DNA from: Aalborgiella sp031390045 | GTDB taxonomy: Bacteria > Pseudomonadota > Gammaproteobacteria > Burkholderiales > Burkholderiaceae_C | DNA length: 29,891 bases | Direction of reading: 5' to 3' | Assembly (NCBI GenBank): GCA_031390045.1 | Contig: JANMTB010000081.1 | Span: forward strand, 1-29,891 | Shown here: one piece after another, positions 20,786-29,256 of the stretch | Numbering within the stretch: position 1 is the first letter of the stretch | Layout of the letters: each line of letters begins with the position of its first letter | Notes under the pieces: generated by a model | Told to the model about the DNA's origin: nothing | The model's input: only the letters and a program-made list of their open reading frames with translations | Databases searched by the model: none | Position numbers and translations under genes: made by a program

Positions 20786-22921
20786 TCAAGGCACTTTTTG
20801 GAGCGAACTGTTGACGATTTGCAAATCACCTTTGGCCAAGAAATAAGTTCGCATTTCAAACGGTTTTCCTGCGTCATTGGTTCCAATATTAAAAATCCCC
20901 TCAATACGTTGGGTCTGTCCTTGCGTGCCAATTAGCTGTCCAGAGGTCAATATTTTCTCGTTTTCTAAAACAATTTCCCACTTACCCGTTTGAATAGTTG
21001 GCAATTCATTGCTTGAATAATTGATTGAATAACGGTACTTGCCCGTTGGTAGAGATAGAAAAGGTCCAAAACTTAACCATCCAGCTTCCGTTGCCGATCG
21101 AGGTACCAAACGCTGATCCAAACCTTTGCCAATAGGTTTGCCAATCACGGTACTGTATTCGGTTACCCCCCATTGGCGCCCATTATCGATAATCGCAGTA
21201 GGACTGGCAACAGGCGGCTGATTGTTCCAAAATTCTGCCGTACTACCCGGCAAACAAATCATGTCGTCAATACGTCTGACGCATTCACCGCGTTGCATGG
21301 CTTCATGAAATGGTTTGGGCAACTCAAATCCGGGTAAAAAAGGCGCATAGGCATAGACAGTGCTTGATAACACATATAAATGTCTGGGCAAAAAAGGCTG
21401 GTTGATAGCTAATTTATCGGCTGCACAATTCAAGTTGCTGCGGGCTACGTAGCCAGAGTTGAGTTGTTTGCCAAAATACCCGGCCATTTGCATCACCCAA
21501 ATGTAGTGCTGGTAATGGGGGTGAGCACATTGGTAAGTAGGGTACATCACCAGCTTGTCAATCTGCGCCATCACGGGTGCCCAATCACCATAATTCACTT
21601 TGCTGGGTTTCTTAGCTTCAGTTTTAATGCGAGCTAGCCAAGGCCTAACATCTTTGACTTGAAGCACGAGCGCGGTCGTCAATAAGAAAGCGACAAACAG
21701 TGTGGGTAGCAAGGCTCGTCTTTTCAACAAGCTGGCGAGTGTGACAAATAGAACCAGCAAACTGACCAACCAGAAAAACCGCCCTGAAGCTCGAAAAGTA
21801 CCGGTTAGAAACTGCAGCCAAGTTGGCAATGGGTAAGAAAAAATTTCAACGCCCGCATATCGCACACGGTTAGACAAAGCGTATAAGAAAAATCCCAAAA
21901 CCAAAATAAGCAATGCAGGGTATTTTTTGGGTAATGAGAGCAACGTTTTGAGATTGAACAACAAGGCAAACGGAATCAAGAGAAGCAAACCTGCACCTAA
22001 ATAATTAAACCCTTCGTGGTAGGGGAATGCATAGACGGGTCCTATGCCACATTTAATCAGCTTTCCACCACCGCAAAAGGGGTGTTTTAAGTCCAAGAAA
22101 AAGAAATCACCAAAACCAGCAAGCGGCGCTTTGCGGTCTAAGTATCCGAGTGCCCACATCGTTAAGCCAAGAGCGAAACCAAAAACCAACAGGCGTTTGA
22201 GTTGTAAAAGCCAAGGCTCACCTTTCACGATTTGGTCAACCATAAAGGCAACAAATAAACCAGCAACGAAGGGTAAAAAGTAGGGGTGTACGGTCAAACC
22301 GACCAAGCTCAGCGCAATAAAAGAGAAGCTAGTTTTGTTGCTTGACCACGTTTTGTTGCTACCCGAAAAATAGAATGCCAACGCAAAAATGATGATGCTT
22401 TGCATCATCAAAGCCGAGTGGTGATAGCGCGCATGGAGCACTGGCCATGTGAGCGCAAACCCGATTGAAATGATAAGAGCAAAGAGGCTTTTTGCGCCAA
22501 GTGCTCGCATCAGCATCACGGCCGAAACTGCTTGCGCTACAAACACCAAGCCCATCCACCAGCCAAAATAATGAAAGTTTTCAGGAAAAAAGGTGGGGAA
22601 AAGCGTCAACAGCGATTTGAACAACAGCGCCATCAAGGGAATGCTGTCCGTTAAGGCAATGGTGACGCCCTCTGGGTGGTTCAAGCGTCCAGTATGCAAG
22701 AGTGGGAAATGCCAGCTGTCTTTAGCGTAATACCACCACCCTGAAACGTGCTGCGCAATGTCACCGTTATCAAAAACGACACTATTTCCCGTTAAAAAAG
22801 CCCAAGGGAACAGATAGATGACAAAACTACAGCCGATGACAATCGCTAAAACGTAGCTACCAAACCTCGGCATATCTCGCAACAAAGTGTTGGTAAGAAA
22901 AGTTGAGAGAGGTATGGTCAT
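20786..22921 (-). CDS. DUF6311-like polytopic membrane protein, second of a tandem pair
   Basis: 711 residues. The N-terminal ~430 residues hold about a dozen hydrophobic segments; the C-terminal ~270 are soluble and end in a beta-rich domain (GWLSFGPFLSLPTGKYRYSI, then EMRTYFLAKGDLQIVNSS). In the first large loop after helix 1 stands VVFDNGDIAQHVSGWWYYAK, with D51 and D54; an acidic residue in this loop is the catalytic hallmark of GT-C glycosyltransferases. The call DUF6311 is from memory of this loop and the RYHHSALMMQS segment. The gene starts five bases after the stop of its paralogue and is followed by the GtrB-like and gtrA genes, so it is a candidate transferase that uses the lipid-linked sugar on the periplasmic side. 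Confidence 0.75.
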   Translation of the reverse strand: MTIPLSTFLTNTLLRDMPRFGSYVLAIVIGCSFVIYLFPWAFLTGNSVVFDNGDIAQHVSGWWYYAKDSWHFPLLHTGRLNHPEGVTIALTDSIPLMALLFKSLLTLFPTFFPENFHYFGWWMGLVFVAQAVSAVMLMRALGAKSLFALIISIGFALTWPVLHARYHHSALMMQSIIIFALAFYFSGSNKTWSSNKTSFSFIALSLVGLTVHPYFLPFVAGLFVAFMVDQIVKGEPWLLQLKRLLVFGFALGLTMWALGYLDRKAPLAGFGDFFFLDLKHPFCGGGKLIKCGIGPVYAFPYHEGFNYLGAGLLLLIPFALLFNLKTLLSLPKKYPALLILVLGFFLYALSNRVRYAGVEIFSYPLPTWLQFLTGTFRASGRFFWLVSLLVLFVTLASLLKRRALLPTLFVAFLLTTALVLQVKDVRPWLARIKTEAKKPSKVNYGDWAPVMAQIDKLVMYPTYQCAHPHYQHYIWVMQMAGYFGKQLNSGYVARSNLNCAADKLAINQPFLPRHLYVLSSTVYAYAPFLPGFELPKPFHEAMQRGECVRRIDDMICLPGSTAEFWNNQPPVASPTAIIDNGRQWGVTEYSTVIGKPIGKGLDQRLVPRSATEAGWLSFGPFLSLPTGKYRYSINYSSNELPTIQTGKWEIVLENEKILTSGQLIGTQGQTQRIEGIFNIGTNDAGKPFEMRTYFLAKGDLQIVNSSLQKVP

Positions 22922-22926
22922 CGGAA

Positions 22927-25071
22927 TTACGGCTTTTTTTGTACCGAGCTACTGATGATTTGCAGATCGCCTTGGGCTAAAAAGAATGTTCTTAGTTCAA
23001 AAGACTTTCCCACGTCCTGCGGCAGTATCGTGAAAACACCCTCTATGCGCATAGTTTTACCTTGTGAACCCATTAGTTTTCCGTTGCCTAATTTTTTTTC
23101 GTTATCTAAAACAACATCCCAGTTGCCAACGTGAAATTTGGGTGTTGATTTGCTCGCATACTCGATTTCAAAACGATATTTACCCACGGGCAGAGAAATG
23201 CCAAGACCAAAGCTTAACCAACCAGCCTTAACCATGTCTTGAGGTATTAAGCGTCGCTCACTCCCCAAGTTGACCACTTGACCTATATGAGTATTCAATT
23301 CAGCAGCGCCCCATTGTCTGCCTTCAGGAATAAAGGTGATGGGACTCGTGGCGAGCGGTATTTTTTGCCAAAAATCCGGTGTGCTGCCCGGCAGGCAGAC
23401 CATCTCCTCCAAACGCCGAACGCATTCTCCTTTGCTCATTGCTAGCTGGAATGGCTTAGGAAAAGAGAATTCAGGGGTGAATGGGGTATTGGCATAGGGT
23501 CCATTCGACATGATGTACAGATGTCGATCTTGGAAGGGCTGCTGGATAGTCAAATTGTCATCATCGCAACTTTTACTGCCCCGCGCTGTATAGCCAGAGT
23601 TGATCAATTTCCCATAGTAGCCAGCCAATTGCATCACCCAAATATTGTGTAAATAATGAAGCGGGGGGCATTCGTGAATGGGGTAGCTGATGATTTTGTC
23701 TGTTTTCGCCATCACAGGCGCCCAGTCTGAGAAATTTAATTGGCTTGGTTTACGCGCCTCGTCATGGATGCGACTTAACCAAGGTTTGACGTCTTTAACT
23801 TGTATAACCAAAGCCGTAGTCAACAGCAAAGTGACTAGCCATTGCTTTCTGTTTAGTAGACTGGCCAGCGTCATAAACAAGACAAAGGTGCTGATAGGCC
23901 AAAAAAACCGCCCAGCTGCACGAAAGGTGCCGGTCAAATTTTCCGTCCAAGCTGGGAGATCATATGAAAACAAAACCGCATCGTTTAAATGCACTTGGTT
24001 TGTTAGGGTGTACAGCAAAAAACCAAACAAAAGCAACGTAAACGCAGGGTACGTTTTAGGAAATGACACGACTGTACGCCAATTCAAAACAGCCGCAAAT
24101 GGAATCAGAAATAACAAACCAGCGCCTAAATAATTAAATCCCTCGTGATACGGAAAGACGTATTCAGGCCCTGAACCACAAGCAATTAATTTCCCACCAC
24201 CACAAAACGGCGCCATCAAGTCTAGATAAAAATTAGTTGCGTAGCCGTAGTTGGCAAACGATTTTCTACCTGTATATCCCAGCAACAAGATCGCACAAGT
24301 CAATAAAACACCTAAAACCAGCAGACGTTTCAATTGTTTGAGCCAAGACTCGCCCTTGATCGCTTGGTCAACCAAGAATGCAGTAAAAAAACCTGCAGTA
24401 AATGGTAAAAAGTAAGGGTGCACGGTCAACGCTACTAAATTTAAACCAACAAATGCAAAACTCACCGCACTGCTTGACCAGGTTTTTTGTTGGCCTAAAA
24501 AATACAAAGCGACGGCGTAGATGATGATGCTTTGCATCATCAAAGCAGGGTGGTGGTAGCGGGCATGTATGACAGGCCAAGTCAGCGCAAAACCAACTGA
24601 AATGATCACAGCAAGCAGACTTTTCGCTCCTAAAGCCCGCACTAAAAACGTGGCGGCAACCGCTTGGCTGACAAATACTAAGCCCATCCACCAGCCAATA
24701 TAGTGAAAATGCTCAGGAAGCCAACCTGGAAACAGCGTGATTAACACCTTAAAAGGCAGCGCTAACAACGGAATACTGTCTGTGTAGGCAATGCTGACAC
24801 CTGCAGGATGGTCTAAACGCGTGGTATGCAACAGCGGAAAATGCCAACTGTCTTTCGCGTAGTACCACCAGCCAGAAACGTGCTGAGCAATGTCGCCATC
24901 GTCAAATACGATACTGTTCCCCATGAGAAACGACAAGGGGAACTGGTAGGCCACAAAGGCACAGGCAATCGTTACGGCTAACAAGTAAGACGTAAAACCA
25001 GAGAGCTGCCAAGACTGCAAAGCCGTCACCCTTGTGAAGATGAGGTGAGCGCGTGGGTGTTTGGCTTGCAT
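22927..25071 (-). CDS. DUF6311-like polytopic membrane protein, first of a tandem pair
   Basis: 714 residues, the same architecture as its downstream neighbour and alignable to it nearly end to end (my estimate by eye is about 60 percent identity). The first loop reads IVFDDGDIAQHVSGWWYYAK (acidic residues D57, D58, D60), and the end reads ELRTFFLAQGDLQIISSS. A multi-helix N-terminal part is followed by a soluble region with several Cys (for example GSKSCDDDN, KGECVRRLEEMVCLPGS). The pair arose by tandem duplication. The ATG at 25071 gives MQAKHPRAHLIFTR. The gene is divergent from rfbG with 80 bases between starts and probably heads the transcript of two large genes, the GtrB-like gene and gtrA. 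Confidence 0.75.
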   Translation of the reverse strand: MQAKHPRAHLIFTRVTALQSWQLSGFTSYLLAVTIACAFVAYQFPLSFLMGNSIVFDDGDIAQHVSGWWYYAKDSWHFPLLHTTRLDHPAGVSIAYTDSIPLLALPFKVLITLFPGWLPEHFHYIGWWMGLVFVSQAVAATFLVRALGAKSLLAVIISVGFALTWPVIHARYHHPALMMQSIIIYAVALYFLGQQKTWSSSAVSFAFVGLNLVALTVHPYFLPFTAGFFTAFLVDQAIKGESWLKQLKRLLVLGVLLTCAILLLGYTGRKSFANYGYATNFYLDLMAPFCGGGKLIACGSGPEYVFPYHEGFNYLGAGLLFLIPFAAVLNWRTVVSFPKTYPAFTLLLFGFLLYTLTNQVHLNDAVLFSYDLPAWTENLTGTFRAAGRFFWPISTFVLFMTLASLLNRKQWLVTLLLTTALVIQVKDVKPWLSRIHDEARKPSQLNFSDWAPVMAKTDKIISYPIHECPPLHYLHNIWVMQLAGYYGKLINSGYTARGSKSCDDDNLTIQQPFQDRHLYIMSNGPYANTPFTPEFSFPKPFQLAMSKGECVRRLEEMVCLPGSTPDFWQKIPLATSPITFIPEGRQWGAAELNTHIGQVVNLGSERRLIPQDMVKAGWLSFGLGISLPVGKYRFEIEYASKSTPKFHVGNWDVVLDNEKKLGNGKLMGSQGKTMRIEGVFTILPQDVGKSFELRTFFLAQGDLQIISSSVQKKP

Positions 25072-25151
25072 GATGTGATGCTAAATAGCTGTATTAAAAT
25101 AGTTTTCTCGACATTTTACGTAAAAGGCACAGCGCTTTGAAAAGCCCAGCA

Positions 25152-26243
25152 ATGAACCCAGCACACGCAACAGCGCTTCCGAGCGCTGATTTTTGGTCTG
25201 GCAAGCGCGTGTTGTTGACGGGACACACCGGTTTCAAAGGCGCTTGGCTTGCGCAATGGCTGGTTTCTATGGGTGCGAAAGTGACGGCTGTCGCTTTAAA
25301 ACCCAATACCGAACCCAATGTCTTTACTTTGGCGAAAGTGAGTGCTCACCTTGCGCACCACGAGCTTGACATTTGCGATGCGTCAAAAATTGCCGCCATA
25401 GTGCAACAAGCACAGCCCGAAATTGTGCTGCATTTAGCCGCACAAGCCTTGGTGCGTGAGTCTTATAGCGACCCCTTGCGTACGTTTTCCGTCAACGTCA
25501 TGGGCACAGCCAATGTGCTGGATGCATTGCGGCAATGCGACAGCGTGCGCAGCATTGTGGTTGTCACGACCGACAAGGTCTATGCCAACCAGGAATGGAT
25601 CTGGCCGTACAGAGAAACCGACCGCTTGGGCGGTCATGACCCCTATAGCGCCAGCAAAGCAGGCACTGAAATTGTGGTTGCCAGCTACCGCGCCTCGTAT
25701 TTTGCAGCCAAGGGCGTGACTGTCGCTACAGCGCGTGCAGGCAACGTGATCGGTGGGGGTGACTGGAGCGCCGACCGCATCATTCCCGATGCTGTGCGCG
25801 CATGGTCTGCCAACGAATCCTTGCAAGTGCGTCGCCCGCAAGCTATTCGCCCTTGGCAACATGTGATTGAACCGTTGTGTGCTTATTTGGTTTTGGCCGA
25901 ACGTACTTGGAGCGAGCAATCTGCTGCTAAAGCATGGAATTTCGGACCACAAACGCATGAAGCTGCAACTGTGCGCGAGGTCGTTAGCATAGCGCAAGCC
26001 GCCTTTGGGCAGGGTCAGGTGCAATGGGGTGATGGCAAAGAGGGGCCGCATGAAGCGGGGCTGTTGATGCTGGATACCTCCTTGGCGAAATCGCAACTGG
26101 GCGTGCAATCCGTTTTTGCTTTGAAAGATGCGATTGGTATGACGATGCGCTGGTACCATGATTTGCAAGCGGGGCAATCTGCTGCTGAGCTTTGCGCACG
26201 CGATATTGCCCACTTCATCAAGCAAGCCACTAACAATGACTGA
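25152..26243 (+). CDS. rfbG: CDP-glucose 4,6-dehydratase
   Basis: 363 residues. This short-chain dehydrogenase/reductase enzyme converts CDP-glucose to CDP-4-keto-6-deoxyglucose. Motifs: NAD-binding LLTGHTGFKGAWL (residues 21-33), VVVTTDKVYANQEW (T140-D-K), and the catalytic Y165-x-x-x-K169 in DPYSASKAG; FWSGKRV before the NAD motif and PYRETDRLGGHDPYS distinguish it from dTDP-glucose dehydratases. I use the ATG at 25152; a TTG at 25137 is possible. The epimerase start overlaps its stop by eight bases. No glucose-1-phosphate cytidylyltransferase (rfbF) is adjacent, so the CDP-glucose must be made by a gene elsewhere. Confidence 0.92.
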   Translation: MNPAHATALPSADFWSGKRVLLTGHTGFKGAWLAQWLVSMGAKVTAVALKPNTEPNVFTLAKVSAHLAHHELDICDASKIAAIVQQAQPEIVLHLAAQALVRESYSDPLRTFSVNVMGTANVLDALRQCDSVRSIVVVTTDKVYANQEWIWPYRETDRLGGHDPYSASKAGTEIVVASYRASYFAAKGVTVATARAGNVIGGGDWSADRIIPDAVRAWSANESLQVRRPQAIRPWQHVIEPLCAYLVLAERTWSEQSAAKAWNFGPQTHEAATVREVVSIAQAAFGQGQVQWGDGKEGPHEAGLLMLDTSLAKSQLGVQSVFALKDAIGMTMRWYHDLQAGQSAAELCARDIAHFIKQATNND

Positions 26244-26790
26244 GCGTTTTGTGGCGCAAGTCAGCAAACTCGCTGGTTTGCAAGTCATCACCCGCCAGCC
26301 AATTGTCGACTCACGCGGCTGGTTTGAACGTACTTACTGCGCTGACACCTTTGCTGATTTCGGCATGGTCAAAACGATCTCCCAAATCAATCGCTCCTTC
26401 ACCTCTCAAAAAGGCAGCGTGCGCGGCATGCATTTTCAAACCGCGCCTTTTGCGGAAACTAAATTTGTCAGTTGCCTCAGAGGTGAAGTGTTTGATGTGG
26501 CGGTTGATTTGCGTACTGGGTCACCTACCTTTTTGCAATGGCATGGTGAAATTCTGTCTGCCGACAACCAACGCAGCTTGCTGATACCCGAAGGCTTCGC
26601 CCATGGATTCCAAACATTGAGTGCTTATTGCGAAATGCTGTATTTGCATACACAAAAATTTGATCCAGCGTCTTCCAGCGGCATCAACCCGCTAGACCCT
26701 AGACTTGCTATTTCCTGGCCGCTGGCTGTGACGGAAATGTCTGAAGGTGATAAACATCGCCCCATGCTTGATAATTTTGAAGGACTTTGA
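26236..26790 (+). CDS. dTDP-4-dehydrorhamnose 3,5-epimerase-family protein (RmlC/RfbC-like cupin)
   Basis: 184 residues. RmlC-type epimerases invert C3 and/or C5 of 4-keto-6-deoxy nucleotide sugars. Motifs: SQINRSFTSQKGSVRGMHFQ with the catalytic H66, PEGFAHGFQTLS (H123), and Y136 in EMLYLHTQ, the proton donor position. Because it is in an operon with a CDP-glucose dehydratase, its substrate is probably CDP-linked rather than dTDP-linked; regiospecificity (C3, C5 or both) is not predictable. The ATG at 26236 (MTERFVAQ) lies inside the end of rfbG; the stop lies two bases before the next ATG. Confidence 0.9.
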   Translation: MTERFVAQVSKLAGLQVITRQPIVDSRGWFERTYCADTFADFGMVKTISQINRSFTSQKGSVRGMHFQTAPFAETKFVSCLRGEVFDVAVDLRTGSPTFLQWHGEILSADNQRSLLIPEGFAHGFQTLSAYCEMLYLHTQKFDPASSSGINPLDPRLAISWPLAVTEMSEGDKHRPMLDNFEGL

Positions 26791-26792
26791 AG

Positions 26793-28019
26793 ATGAAATG
26801 CCGCCATTGCGACGCCCATGTCACCCTGCCTTTTGTTGATTTGGGCAGCTCACCGCCATCAAACGCATATTTGACAGCAGCGCAACTGCAAGCGCCCGAA
26901 AGCTATTACCCACTGCGCGTGTTGGTGTGCGAGAGCTGCTGGTTGGTACAGACCGAAGACTTTGCCGGTTTTGACGACATGTTTTCAGCGGAATACGCCT
27001 ATTTCAGCTCGTTTTCCAGCACCATGCTGGCGCACGTCAAGCAGTACAGCGAAGAGATGACGGCGCGTTTTGGTTTGAACGCTAACAGCTGCGTGGTCGA
27101 AGTTGCCTCTAACGATGGTTATTTGCTGAAAAACTTCAAATTGGCAGGTATTCCCTGCTATGGCGTGGAGCCCACTGCCAGCACCGCCAAAGCCGCGCGT
27201 GAGATTGGTATTGAGTCGATTGAAGAATTTTTCGGTACAAAATTGGCTAACCGCTTGCTATCTGAAGGTCGCCAAGCCGACTTAACCGCTGCCAATAATG
27301 TGCTCGCACATGTGCCGGACATCAACGACTTTGTCAGTGGTTTTACCCTGCTGCTCAAAGACCAAGGCGTTTCCACCTTTGAATTTCCGCATCTGCTGAA
27401 TTTGGTCGACAAAGCCCAGTTTGACACGATTTACCATGAGCATTTTTCCTACCTTTCGCTCACATCAGTCAACACCATTTTCAAAGCCAATGGATTGAGC
27501 GTGTTTGACGTGGAAGAAATCCCCACCCATGGCGGTAGTTTGCGTGTTTTTGCCCAAAAATCTAGCACCGGCAAACACGCATTGAGCCCCCGCGTGGCTA
27601 CTATGCTGGCGCACGAAGAAGCCTTGGGCATGAAAACCGCTGCGTATTACGGCAAAACTCAAGCCGATGCCGTCAAAATCAAGCGTGACCTGCTCAAGTT
27701 TTTACTGAAAGCCCAGGAAGAAGGCAAAACCGTCGCCGCCTACGGCGCTGCTGCTAAAGGCAACACCTTGCTTAACTACGCGGGCGTGCGCGACGATTTG
27801 GTCAAGTTCGTTATTGACCTGAACCCCGCTAAGCAAAACAAATTCATGCCCGGTTCCCGCATTCCTATGGTGGGGGCTGACGTCTTAGGCGCCACCGCAC
27901 CAGACTACATGCTGATTTTGCCGTGGAACCTTGAAGCAGAGATCAAAGCGCAACTGGCTGCTAAGCATAAAGTTACTTGGCAATATGTGATGGCCGTGCC
28001 GCATTTGAAAATCAGCTAA
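26793..28019 (+). CDS. nucleotide-sugar C-methyltransferase, TcaB9/TylC3-like
   Basis: 408 residues in three parts: an N-terminal zinc-binding domain (C3, C6, C46, C49), a SAM-binding Rossmann domain (VVEVASNDGYLL, about residues 101-112), and a C-terminal C-methyltransferase domain (AAYGAAAKGNTLLNY, DLNPAKQNKFMPGSRIP, LPWNLEAEI). The block Y214-H-E216-H217 (YHEHFSY) corresponds to the catalytic cluster of the sugar 3-C-methyltransferase TcaB9. Such enzymes add a methyl group to a carbon next to the keto group of a 4-keto-6-deoxy sugar, generating a branched sugar. GAAGGA lies eight bases before the ATG at 26793. It follows the epimerase in the same operon and probably works on its product. 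Confidence 0.9.
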   Translation: MKCRHCDAHVTLPFVDLGSSPPSNAYLTAAQLQAPESYYPLRVLVCESCWLVQTEDFAGFDDMFSAEYAYFSSFSSTMLAHVKQYSEEMTARFGLNANSCVVEVASNDGYLLKNFKLAGIPCYGVEPTASTAKAAREIGIESIEEFFGTKLANRLLSEGRQADLTAANNVLAHVPDINDFVSGFTLLLKDQGVSTFEFPHLLNLVDKAQFDTIYHEHFSYLSLTSVNTIFKANGLSVFDVEEIPTHGGSLRVFAQKSSTGKHALSPRVATMLAHEEALGMKTAAYYGKTQADAVKIKRDLLKFLLKAQEEGKTVAAYGAAAKGNTLLNYAGVRDDLVKFVIDLNPAKQNKFMPGSRIPMVGADVLGATAPDYMLILPWNLEAEIKAQLAAKHKVTWQYVMAVPHLKIS

Positions 28020-28157
28020 AAATCGATTGTTTCATTGCCAAAACACGACAAATATCCGATCTTTACATCTATTCACTTGAGTAAAGGGTCAATACGGATG
28101 AGTATTGATTAAAATCAACCGACTTTTATTTTTAATTTTACTTTTCTGGAGCTCCGC

Positions 28158-29087
28158 GTGTTGAAAAGATTTATTCAAATTCTGGCCTTGGCCACATCGC
28201 TGACACTGGTTGCTTGCAACGGCAGCACCACATCAACGACCGCCGCGGGTGGCGATACGATAACGACGACGTCAGCTAGCTATGCTGGTAGCTACTCGGG
28301 TCGCTCTGATGGTGTCAATTCTGGTCCGACCACCATGGTCGTCGCCGCTGATAAGTCCATCAAAGGCACTTTCACCATCAACAACCGTACAGATGACTTT
28401 GGTGTACCTACGATATACGAATCTACATTTGATGGCACTGTCAGCAGCACTGGCGCAGTCAATGCGAACGCGTTTTTAGAAGGCGCATTGGTCATGATTT
28501 TCACAGGTCAAATCGACTCAAATGGCCAACTGTCTGGCAAATACATTGAAGCTGCACACCCAAATGACCCTTCAAAGCACGGTGTTTTCAGCTTGCAAGG
28601 TCCTAAAAATGGTTCAACCAATACTGCTACTTCTGCAACAGGCGGCGCGAAGTCATGCACAGGCTCTTATGTCGGCAGTTACGGCCCGCCAGACCAAGCC
28701 GAGCGTATCCAAGCACGCAATCGCTCGCTGGGCGACCGCGGTATTGCTGTGACTGGCAATGACGCCATCGACAATGGAAATGCTGGCGGCGGCGACCCAG
28801 ACGGTGGTATTTGGATGGCTGGTAGCTTTGCATTTGAAACTGATGCGAATTGCAACGTCATCAAGGGAATAGATTTGATTTTTTACTCATACCAATATGA
28901 CATATCAGGTACTATCAATAAGAGCGGCGCGTCTAATTTAACGTGGTCTGGCCAAGGCTCTGTAGGTCAAATGGAGGTTTTTGTTGATGGAAATAATGCC
29001 ATCTCTGGAAGCCATTTCCACCCTGCGCCAGACACTTATGTGCGTGGCGTGTTGAGCGGCACATTTACCCCTAACGGCAAAATCTAA
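28158..29087 (+). CDS. lipoprotein of unknown function
   Basis: 309 residues from a GTG at 28158, which has GGAG six bases upstream. The signal peptide ends in a lipobox, LTLVAC20, so the protein is lipid-anchored, probably at the outer membrane because residue 21 is Asn rather than Asp. The mature part is rich in Gly, Ser, Thr and Asn, with alternating beta-type segments, and has two analogous halves starting SYAGSYSGRSDG and SCTGSYVGSYGP and ending GVFSLQG and GVLSGTF, suggesting an internal duplication. No known domain recognised. It lies 138 bases after the sugar operon and has its own terminator. Confidence 0.8.
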   Translation: MLKRFIQILALATSLTLVACNGSTTSTTAAGGDTITTTSASYAGSYSGRSDGVNSGPTTMVVAADKSIKGTFTINNRTDDFGVPTIYESTFDGTVSSTGAVNANAFLEGALVMIFTGQIDSNGQLSGKYIEAAHPNDPSKHGVFSLQGPKNGSTNTATSATGGAKSCTGSYVGSYGPPDQAERIQARNRSLGDRGIAVTGNDAIDNGNAGGGDPDGGIWMAGSFAFETDANCNVIKGIDLIFYSYQYDISGTINKSGASNLTWSGQGSVGQMEVFVDGNNAISGSHFHPAPDTYVRGVLSGTFTPNGKI

Positions 29088-29106
29088 GCCTTAGCGGTCG
29101 CTATCT

Positions 29107-29140
29107 AAAAGCCCTGCAAGTTATCTTGCAGGGCTTTTTT
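29107..29140 (+). terminator. rho-independent terminator after the lipoprotein gene
   Basis: AAAAGCCCTGCAA (29107-29119) pairs with TTGCAGGGCTTTT (29126-29138) across a six-base loop, with a T run to 29140. It lies 20 bases after the lipoprotein stop, is nearly symmetrical, and may also serve the convergent gene. Confidence 0.93.
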
Positions 29141-29173
29141 ATTGCATTTCTGTAGCTTTAAAAGTGAAATATT

Positions 29174-29221
29174 GCTATAAAAATAATAGCTAGTTAGGCA
29201 ATAAATACGTCGGCTAGAGGC
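29174..29221 (+). repeat. 48-bp dispersed element, intergenic copy after the lipoprotein gene
   Basis: GCTAT (29174-29178), 7 bases, ATAGC (29186-29190), 9 bases, core AATAAATACGTCGGCTA (29200-29216; 16 of 17) and GAGGC. It lies between the terminator and the convergent DUF4910-type gene. Confidence 0.8.
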
Positions 29222-29256
29222 AAATTTATCCTCTGCAGAACATATTTTGAGAAATC

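Noticed and set aside
25434..26291. 285-codon minus-strand reading frame opposite rfbG
   Set aside because: It has no recognisable domain and lies entirely opposite a strongly supported dehydratase gene.
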